Origin: Conidiobolus coronatus NRRL 28638
Taxonomy: Eukaryota; Entomophthoromycota; Entomophthoromycetes; Entomophthorales; Conidiobolaceae
Assembly: GCA_001566745.1 (NCBI GenBank)
Contig: KQ964451.1
Coordinates: 108,149 to 129,684, forward strand
Direction of reading: 5' to 3'
Length of the DNA stretch: 21,536 nucleotides
In this document: positions 10,655-18,759 of the stretch, in pieces
Layout of the letters: each line of letters opens with the position of its first letter
Position numbering within the stretch: position 1 is the stretch's first letter
Program-made: the position numbers and the translations under genes
The notes under the pieces: model-generated
Seen by the model: the letters and a program-made list of their open reading frames with translations, nothing else
The model's database searches: none
Told to the model about the DNA's origin: nothing

Positions 10655-11718
10655 TTAGAATTTGAAAACCATATCTTCCATCTTGGAGAGAGCTCTAGGC
10701 TTGTCATAGCTTAACTCTTCACAGTATTGACTCATGGCTTTAATCATAGGAGGAGGTCCACAAAGTAGAACCTTAACGTTTTGACTAGGCTTCATGAATC
10801 TTTCTTCAATCATTTCTTTGGTGACAAAGCCAACACCACCATTCCATTCAGAAGGAGGATTGTTTAATACATAATAAATAGAGAATTGCTCAGAGTGATC
10901 CTTAGCCAATTGATCTAACTCTTCCTTCAATAAGATATCATCTTCGCTAACATTGGCGTAAATCAAGTTGACCTTTGTCTTATCAGCAGGGTTGGTTAAG
11001 ATAGCCTTGATTACTTGGAACATGGGAGTAATACCAGTACCACCAGCGATCATGCCGAATTCTTTAATCATATTGGGAGTGTATTTGAAAGCTCCTTTAG
11101 GTCCACGAACGCTGATAGTGTCACCAACAGCCAAGGTATCAATGTGCTTAGAAAGAACACCTGTGGGGTAAGTCTAAAAATTCGAAATATTAGAGCTGAG
11201 TTTAAAATAAGTTATATTTCTTACCTTAATAACCAATTCAAAGTAACCTTTGTCAAAGTCATTGGAAGTGGGAGTATAACTTCTGAGGACTTGCTTTTCA
11301 TCAACTTCAATCATGATGGAAATGTGCTAATAGATCAAAATGTTAATTTGAAAAATATTTGAGTGGTTTTATAGCGTTAGTTACTTGACCAGTAGGTAAA
11401 CCTAAAATATCATCCTTATTGGGCAAGCCGAAGCGATATCTAATAAATTGCAAATTAAAAAACATTATCAAAGATTACTTTATCAATATTACCTAGCAGA
11501 GTTGTGACTTAAAATAGTTTTTTCAATAAGAGGGAATTTTCTAAATTCAGTAGTGCTTAAAACTAATTCTAAAATTCAATGTTTAGTTTAAATATAATGA
11601 TCAGATTGTTAAAAATACCATTTTTAGAGCTTTTAGAGTTTAAAAGGTAATAAAAAGCAGCAGATGCGGCAACTACACCACCTCCAATAATAACTGATGC
11701 TAAACTGTTTGCTGACAT
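10655..11718 (-). CDS. CBR1: NADH-cytochrome b5 reductase (membrane-anchored)
   Basis: Five exons in coding order: 11619-11718, 11493-11568, 11385-11439, 11225-11326 and 10655-11173. They are joined by introns of 50, 53, 58 and 51 nt. The phases agree and give 283 aa, matching the roughly 284-aa yeast Cbr1. An N-terminal hydrophobic segment (about residues 6-25, [19 protein letters not shown]) anchors it to a membrane. The FAD domain has SARYRFGLP, LPTGQHISI, RSYTPTS (the R-x-Y-T/S-x-x-S flavin motif) and GYFELVIK. The NADH domain has GGTGITPM and CGPPPM, and the protein ends MEDMVFKF. Known role: passing electrons from NADH to cytochrome b5 for fatty-acid desaturation and sterol synthesis at the ER or outer mitochondrial membrane. 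The five-exon structure contrasts with intronless HIS4 next door. Confidence 0.94.
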
Positions 11719-14409
11719 ATTTTTTAATTTAATTCGATTTATTAATGATTAAGAATTAAAGAAGTAAAGTAGAGAATTAATTAAATTTGGATATTTATTC
11801 ATTCAATTGATTTTTTAAACATGTGTAAAATTGATATAAAACTAGGAAAAAGTTTAAGTTTTAATTGTATAATTAAAGCAAGCTAGTAATGCTAGTAGTG
11901 CTTATTTAATATCTCATATAAATTATATTACTAGCAATATGATATTACATCATATATAGCATAGATGAGAGCTTTTTAAAAAAATTTAGCTAGTATATGA
12001 TCAAAATTTATAAACATTTTTAATAATTCTATAATTGGCAAAAATTGGCTAATGTTTTTAATATCTTTGTCAAAATTTGCATAATGTAAATTTGAAAAAC
12101 TCTAATATAATTAAATTTTATTAGTTATTCGTCTTCAAGAGGCTTACTTATTTACTGCTCATGCTCAAAATTGCTCAATTGTCTAATAGTTTGATCACTA
12201 GAAGCATAAAATTTTCAATTTGGCAATATTTGAGTTAATGATGTCAACTTCATTAAAACTAAGCATAAAAAGGCAAAAATAAAAATATTTAAACTGTATT
12301 ATAATCATATATTTAGCTAATACTATGACAACTTAATTTCACATGCTTTTGTAAACTTTTCACTAAAATAGCATATATTAATTGCAATAAGCTTGCTTAA
12401 TAATAATATAAATTATATTATCGTATATACATTAATTTTCATGCTTGCCAATTGAATACTAAATTTGAATGATCAATAACTAAGCTTTTAACTGTTTTTA
12501 TACTAAGTTAACTTTAGTCAAGCAACTGACTTCGAAATTTTAACTATAGTAATTTAATAGTTTAGTTACATTCTTAATAGTTAGAAGATATTGAATATAT
12601 TAACTTCTAAATTCTAGAAACAAGACAAGACCACCTTACTTATTTAGCTATAATGAAAAATACTTTTAATTGTAATATTTTAGCAGTCAACTCTACTTAC
12701 TAAATAAGCTATATTTTTAACATATTGTCAATTATAAATAAAATTAGTAGATAATGACTAAACTCAATATAAAAACTGTAGTTATAGCTAAATCAATATT
12801 AGTTAATCGGTAATATATTGATAATAAACGTGGCATACCATATTTTATATTGATATCTAACCAAAAATCAAATTTAAAGCTACTCTTAATAATATAATTA
12901 TAGGCTTAAGCAAATTTATATTGGGTTTATTTATAAAACAATTAAGTTTAAACTAAATAAAATAAGGTTAAGCTAATTTATACTAACTTTAATAGGTTTC
13001 ATTAATATTATTAATTACAATAGAATAACTACTAAGCATATTGAATGTTAATTAAAGTTTTACTATTCTAAATTAAATTGAGAAAACTATAGTGAAAACT
13101 GAGTAGTTGATGTAATTAACTGTTTTATGAGTATGAGATGCATGTATGATATTATCTATTAATATTATTATCATTAAATGTTATATTACAAACATGAAAT
13201 TAGCTTAAAGTTACCGATTATAGCACTAATATCGAATATTTTAGCTATTGCCTATAGAACTAAGCCTATTGCTCGCTATCCAGATATAGTATATTAAAAA
13301 CATATTTACAAAATTGCTCATAATTCTAAATTTGGAATTTATCATTAGTATCAAGCCCATAATACAAAAGTTATATTATTCAGGATCTATGAGTTATTAT
13401 GCTAATAGTATTAAAAAAAGGTGATATAATGTCTAAACTTTTTATATTTGATAGTGTGTGCTATAATAATATATTTTTGCCATTTACTACACTATTGTTT
13501 TATGATTAAGATGTATAAAAGTTTCAAGCTGTAATCTTATCTTTTTTAATAGTATTTTTTGAATAAATGGCAAGTAATAAGATGCTATAAGTAGACAATG
13601 TAAGAAAAAATTAAAAATAAATAACAATGTTAAGCTTGATTTTGTAACGTTTTAATCTTAAAATTAAGAACTTTAATAAATTTCAAACCGGAGATATTAC
13701 ACTTGAATCAGATTTACTTTATATTAAATAGTAGTAACTAAGTGTATTTGATAAATAATAATATTAGAGCATTGAATACTATGTTATTATTTCACGCAGT
13801 TTAACCACTTTGATTATACAAATTCATCTCTCTAATCTGATAATTGGTTTATTAATTAACGAATTATAGCTATTATATGCAAGCTAAAAGTACTTAGAAG
13901 AAAAGGGTTAAATATTGCAAGTTTATTCTAAAGAATAATAATTCTGTCAGCTTAAAAATGGCGGTTTTAATCAATTTTATCACTTAATTGAATTGGGCTA
14001 AACTTCAGATTGAGCAATTCTTTAACGTTTAGTCAAGTATCATCCCAATAAATTTTTAATCAATGAATTTGTCAATACTCGGAATTTTGTATCAGTAGAA
14101 ATTAGAAATTTCAATTTAATGTTTCAATATTGGCTTTATAAGTGAGTATTGTCTATTGAGAGCTAGTTGATCTTAATATTTTGCACTTAGTATAGTTTGA
14201 CTTCCATCTGTTTCTGTTTACTTGTGGTGCTGTATAAATATCAGCTATTTAGCTCACTTGTTATTAATCTTGATTCCCATTTCTTTGTCTTCAATTTGCA
14301 ATAAGAATTCTACTATACAATTTATATTTGTATAATATTCCGCTGGCTATTTATTTTAAACTAAGTCTGGTACATTATAGTTAAATTTAGATTAATTAAT
14401 CCTTCAAAA
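11719..14409. other. Long AT-rich divergent intergenic region
   Basis: About 2.7 kb between divergent CBR1 and the FN2/SH3 gene. It is very AT-rich and stop-dense in all frames, and I could assemble no exon. There are short local repeats only: a 9-bp imperfect tandem at 11882-11899 and TATAAATTATATTA near 11919 and 12407. The last 250 bp is less AT-rich and holds a TATA box at 14233-14240. Confidence 0.55.
14233..14258 (+). promoter_or_regulatory. TATA box and initiator-like TCACT of the FN2/SH3 gene
   Basis: TATAAATA at 14233-14240 is followed by TCACT at 14254-14258, giving about 23 nt from the TATA to the central A. The start codon is 150 nt further on. The spacing is plausible for a TATA-directed transcription start, but no transcript evidence is available. 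Confidence 0.4.
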
Positions 14410-15489
14410 ATGTCAAAGTCAAATTTTAAATCTATCATTTGGCTTAGCTTATTCAGCTATCTTCTAGCTGCCACTCCTCCCACTGTTTCCTACATGGACT
14501 GCTCTCCAGTTTATAAGTACAAATCTGTTCATTTTCAAGGCTGTACAGAAGCCGACAGCGAGGGGATGCCCTGGTGCATGCTGAAAAAGCCTGCAAACAA
14601 TGGATCTCCATGGGGATACTGTAATATGACTACATTGCCTGTGTTCACGGGAAATCCCCCAGATAACACCGCTCAAGTGCAAGACTGCGATGTAACGCAT
14701 CAGATGACCCCGCCAAATCTGAAAAAATCTATTACGTACTACGGTTGCTATTCCACTGACAATCAGAAAACCTATCACTGTCAATCTAATGGAGCTCTGA
14801 TTAATTGCTTAGTAGGACTATCTCCAACATCTAACGAATATCGTAAGCCTCCGCCAAACCTTCTTCCAAACACCACGATCCCCCATCCCACTAACATTAC
14901 TAAAGAAGGAGAAGTAGATTCAAGTATGCTGTCTGAAGACCGCTCATCTTCTGGCTCTAACTCTGTACTCATTATCGTTCTTAGTTGTTTGGCAGCCGCT
15001 GTCATAGTAGCAATTATAGGATATGTAATGGTTAAACGCCATAGAAGGAGATGGATTAGAGAGCACTTAAAAGCTGCACATTACATTAGCCATGACTACA
15101 ATAATATGGCAACAACGAAGAGTGTAAAGTCACCACCTCCAGTTATGACTCAATTCAGCGCAGCACCTTCTTATACCCAAATTAACGATACTCATAATGC
15201 TACAAACAATGTCAGCAAAAACACCTCTTACACTGTGGTATCAACTTATACCCCAACTTTGAGCGACGAGCTAGTTATTCAACCAGGAGACCAAGTAACA
15301 GTAATTACAGAGTTTGATGACGGCTGGTGCCAAGGAGTCAATGTGACGCGAGGTGGGTGTCAAGGAGTATTCCCCAAACATTGCATTACACCGACGGCGG
15401 CAGCAATGCAGAATCAAGCCAACCAGTTAAAGAAGAGCCAAAGATCTTCAAGCAACTTATTAGGAGGAACTCAAAGGGGTGGCAGGTAA
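14410..15489 (+). CDS. Single-pass membrane protein: FN2-like ectodomain, TM helix, cytoplasmic SH3
   Basis: An intronless 359-aa gene. Residues 1-21 form a signal peptide (IIWLSLFSYLLAA). The ectodomain has C31-x13-C45-x10-C56-x14-C71, with PWC at 54-56 and WGYC at 68-71. This is the cysteine and aromatic pattern of a fibronectin type II module. A second set, C93, C113, C124 and C133, repeats the x10 spacing. N-glycosylation sequons are at N72, N154 and N162. A TM helix (about 186-208) is followed by the basic stop-transfer KRHRRRW. The cytoplasmic part has SPPPV and then an SH3 domain (about 274-327: ELVIQPGDQVTVI, DDGWCQG, GVFPKHCI). The tail is Q/S/K/G-rich. I infer a cell-surface or wall-contacting sensor or scaffold with SH3-mediated partners, in the general style of fungal Sho1-like or Fus1-like proteins but with different topology. 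The ligand is unknown. Codons look slightly richer in G and C than in neighbouring genes. Confidence 0.85.
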   Translation: MSKSNFKSIIWLSLFSYLLAATPPTVSYMDCSPVYKYKSVHFQGCTEADSEGMPWCMLKKPANNGSPWGYCNMTTLPVFTGNPPDNTAQVQDCDVTHQMTPPNLKKSITYYGCYSTDNQKTYHCQSNGALINCLVGLSPTSNEYRKPPPNLLPNTTIPHPTNITKEGEVDSSMLSEDRSSSGSNSVLIIVLSCLAAAVIVAIIGYVMVKRHRRRWIREHLKAAHYISHDYNNMATTKSVKSPPPVMTQFSAAPSYTQINDTHNATNNVSKNTSYTVVSTYTPTLSDELVIQPGDQVTVITEFDDGWCQGVNVTRGGCQGVFPKHCITPTAAAMQNQANQLKKSQRSSSNLLGGTQRGGR

Positions 15490-15767
15490 TAATATATAGA
15501 ACTTATTAGAAATATTAGAAATATTTCACTTATATTAACATGTAACAATATCATAACTATAAATATTATATATTTTATATATACGGAAGATTTAATTAAT
15601 ATTAAAATTTTTAAATAATAAACAATATATATAACTTTATCATTTTTATTGTGACTATTTTATAAATTAAAATCAATATTTATTCCGATTTTATATATCC
15701 CATAATTATTCTAATTTTTATAAATTTTAAATTCGCTTCAACGAGTTTGAATTATTAATATAAAAAA
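15490..15767. other. Short spacer, FN2/SH3 gene / 81-aa gene
   Basis: 278 bp of AT-rich DNA carrying the 3' UTR of one gene and the promoter of the next. Apart from the TGTAACAATA element nothing was recognised. Confidence 0.4.
15541..15550 (+). promoter_or_regulatory. Possible Pumilio-type element in the 3' UTR of the FN2/SH3 gene
   Basis: TGTAACAATA lies 52 nt after the stop codon and matches the Puf5/Mpt5-type consensus UGUAAYAWUA as I recall it. The Mpt5-like protein at 2969-5608 makes a regulatory link conceivable. A chance match in AT-rich sequence is also possible. Confidence 0.3.
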
Positions 15768-16118
15768 ATGAATCCATTTGTCAGAATTGCTACGCAGTTG
15801 GCTACCAAGTACATTACAGAAGCTGTAATTTATTGAATAATTTCATCATATTTTTTGCTAATTTTTGCTATAGCTATTAAGAAGCCCAGCCTTTCACAGA
15901 TTTGCAGGTCATACACACCGTAAAATAAATGAATTTAGTCAGAAAGGTAATACATATAAGACATAAATATTGTGATATTTATATTTAATATATTATATTT
16001 AGGAAATGAATATATAAACAACGCAGATAATATAAAACAGTTAAACAATAGGTGGGATGTGTTTAAAAGGGAATTTAATAAGAATATAGAGAAAGAAATC
16101 AATAACTTAAAGAAATAA
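15768..16118 (+). CDS. Small 81-aa protein, three exons, unrecognised (possibly mitochondrial)
   Basis: No single frame shows this gene. Three open segments join through two good introns. Exon 1 is 15768-15824 and exon 2 is 15874-15946, joined by a 49-nt intron (GTAATT, TGCTAAT branch site, CTATAG). Exon 3 is 16003-16118, after a 56-nt intron (GTAATA...TTTAG, phase 1). The sum is 82 codons ending in TAA. The protein starts MNPFVRIATQLATKYITEAL, continues RSPAFHRFAGHTHRKI and ends in a K/N/E-rich helical stretch. The N-terminus is amphipathic, basic and low in acidic residues, compatible with mitochondrial import. There is no clear TM helix or known motif, and I do not recognise the family. 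Protein-like composition, intron fit and phase agreement argue for a real gene; the function is unknown. An open frame on the opposite strand here is a shadow. Confidence 0.75.
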
Positions 16119-16809
16119 GCTTTATTTACTAATAATGTATTAAAGCCTAATAAAAGCATTTATATCCATATTAACTATTAATAAAACCAGTGCCATAATT
16201 AATCATAATTTATATATTAATATCACTCTTTTATACAAGTTTTTGAATTTTGCACATTTTATATTAACATAACTCTCAACTTTAAAGCTATTGAAAATAA
16301 TATGAATAATTGATCTAAATTATTAAAATTGATTAGTATGAATTACAATATATTATTAATACATGAGAAATAGCACTTACTGATTATTAATAGTATTTAT
16401 CATATTAAAACAAACTAATATTTTTAAGATTTATATGATAAAAATTAATAATTCTGTCTTATTAGTAGAAAGTTTGTTATACTGTCTTATTCACTATTAC
16501 AAGAACACTTCTTTTCATTATTTAAGTGTTCAATTGGCTTTGAATAAGTTTTGTAAACCAGTTAATTAAACTAATTGAATTAAGGATGAAAACAATTTAA
16601 AAAAAACAAATTTGAAAAATTATTATATAAAAAGCATGTAATTTTTTAATAATCACTTTTTAAATTATAAAACTAATGAACCTAATAATTTAATAATATT
16701 TATCTTATATATATTTAACAGAAAATATATATTAATTTATTCAATAGTAATTTCAATCTTAACCTGTATTAACTCTATCTTTTCGATAAAACTATTTTTA
16801 TTTTCAGGC
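16119..16809. other. Intergenic region, 81-aa gene / serine dehydratase-like gene
   Basis: 691 bp, very AT-rich, with no coding exon recognised. It ends in a pyrimidine-rich tract and CAG directly before the next ATG, which may be a 5' UTR splice acceptor. Confidence 0.45.
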
Positions 16810-18135
16810 ATGTCAAGAAATTCAAAACAAAAAACAAAACAAATTTCTATTAATGGCAGCGTCAATAGAGCTTTAGAAAGTAATATTGAATCAAAAGTAG
16901 AGAATCCCCCTTCTCCTTTAATACCTAATCCAAGTCATATCAATGACCAGTGCTTTCATATTGTAAGCCCTCTAATATTCTCTACAGAGCTGAGTAAATT
17001 AGCAAATTGCCAAGTTTGGCTAAAGTTAGAGAATTTACAACCTGCAGGCTCGCATAAAGTTAGAGGTATTGGCGCGTATTGTCTTCGTCAATATAATTTG
17101 GGAATCACTCAATTTTACTGCTCTGAAGGCAGTAATTCTTGCATTGCAACTGCTTATATAGGAAGACAGCTAGAGTGTAAAGTTACCGCCATAGTACCTG
17201 AAAACTGCTCTAAACATATTCTGGCTCTTTTAAAAGTTCATCATGCTGAGATCTTAAAATATGGGACTAGTTGGGAAGATGCTACGCTTCAAGCTAAAAC
17301 TTTGCAAATGCACAACCCAGACTCTTGTTTTGTGTCTTCATATGACCATGCTGATATATGGGAAGGCAATAAGTCAATTATAACTGAGATAGGAAAGCAA
17401 ATCGGCGACACACCAGTTGGCGGTGTTGTGCTTGGAGTCGGTGGAGGAGGTTTATTGAGTGGCGTTGTTATGGGAATGGAAGAAGCCGGCTTAGAAAATG
17501 TGCCGATAGTAGCTGTAGAAACTCACGGCTGTAACAGTCTTCAGCAAAGTGTTTATGCAGAAAAAATACTTACTCTTCAAATGAGCAACACCAAAGCCGA
17601 ATCACTTGCTCAAAGAAGAGTTTGCTCTAAAGCTTTTGAAAGCTGCTTTGCACACCCTGTTATACCAGTTTCTGTTAGCGATAACATGGCTGCTAACGGG
17701 ATTGTGCAGTTTGCAAGTAAGCTAAAAATTTAAAATAATAGATTCATATACTAAATAATTTTTATCTTTTATAGCACAGCATAATATGCTAGTAGAAATA
17801 GGTAATTAAAATATATCAGATAATATTCAGCAACTAACTTTTTTAAAGCCTGTGGAGCAGTACTAAGTATAGTCTATAAACAGTTAATCAATGATATACT
17901 ACCAAATCTCACTCAGCATAACGCACTAGTAATTGTGATATCTGGTGGAAACTATACATCTCCAGAGATGGTTTCTTGGTTTAGGAAAAAATGTCCCAAT
18001 CCCCCTGTATTCGCAAGATCAGGAACCAAGTTCCTTATGGCTCTTGGAGAGACTAACGACGAAAACAACACCAATAACAATGGACAGCCCTCTAATTTAA
18101 ACGGTGTTAATAGCAAAACTGCTGGCGAATCCTAA
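16810..18135 (+). CDS. Serine/threonine dehydratase-like PLP enzyme (SDS/CHA1 type), diverged active-site loops
   Basis: Exons 16810-17716, 17775-17801 (only 27 nt) and 17849-18135 encode 406 aa. Introns are 58 nt (GTAAGC...TATAG) and 47 nt (GTAATT, CTAAC branch site, AAG acceptor). Splicing restores FATQHNMLVEIACGAVLSIV, which aligns with the family's ILVEPACGAALAAV. This fold-type II PLP enzyme family converts L-serine or threonine to pyruvate or 2-oxobutyrate plus ammonia. Visible motifs: HIVSPLIFS substrate-side start, SHKVRG with the PLP lysine K83 (usually SFK[IV]RG), CSEGSNSC at 104-111 (usually S-S-x-G-N-A-G), WEGNKSI, and the phosphate loop GGGG at 211-214. Late in the chain, ISGGNY replaces CGGSN. 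The N-terminal 45 residues and the N-rich tail are extra. Core lysine and glycine loop are kept, so PLP binding is likely; substrate is uncertain. Confidence 0.85.
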
Positions 18136-18759
18136 ATTAGCCATTTAGTTCCAAAAAATTGTAATATATTTATATAATCGATATAAAGTAAGTTAAACTG
18201 CATTAAAAATTCTTTTATAAGCATTGGATTAGAGCTCAACTGACTCACAATTAATATTGCAGTAGTCATATGAGAATAAAATTCAAATAAATCGTAAAGT
18301 TTTATTAAACATTTTAAAAAGTTAATAAAAACGCAACAATAACGAAGTTGTTCGTATCAAATATTGTTAGACAATAAAAGAGATCGAGTTAGATCAATTA
18401 AACTTTTGTTCAAAAGATTTATTGGGCAAATTTGCAATATTTTTGATTACTATATATTTAAAACGTAAAAAAGCAATCTCTTTTGTTAGTTAAATTGATA
18501 ATATGATATTAGCAACACCTCCATTTTAAACAAATATTATGTATGATAATAACTCGCTAATATTAAAAATAAAATTTTGAAAAGAGCTTTATACAATTTT
18601 TAGTTAAATTAACTGGAATTACTCATATGAAAATAATATATATCAATTGTAAATCATTAACATTTAAAGTATATTATGGAATTTTCAGCTTATCATATTG
18701 TATAGCTTTAATATGATTTTTAGTAAATTTTAGAAGATTAAATATTTAACTCTTGTCAA
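18136..18759. other. Convergent 3' spacer, dehydratase-like gene / VPS33
   Basis: 624 bp of AT-rich DNA between converging genes. It contains a short perfect hairpin (CTTTT-GTTC-AAAAG near 18402) and no recognised coding exon. Confidence 0.45.

Noticed and set aside
11015-11362. Plus-strand open frame of 115 codons
   Set aside because: It lies antisense across two CBR1 exons and an intron; the minus-strand exons have clear family motifs.
11882-11899. GCTAGTAAT/GCTAGTAGT tandem as a repeat array
   Set aside because: Only two imperfect 9-bp units; too short to call a repeat element.
15935-16159. Minus-strand 74-codon hydrophobic frame
   Set aside because: It is antisense to exon 3 of the 81-aa gene; its hydrophobicity reflects the complement of A-rich codons.
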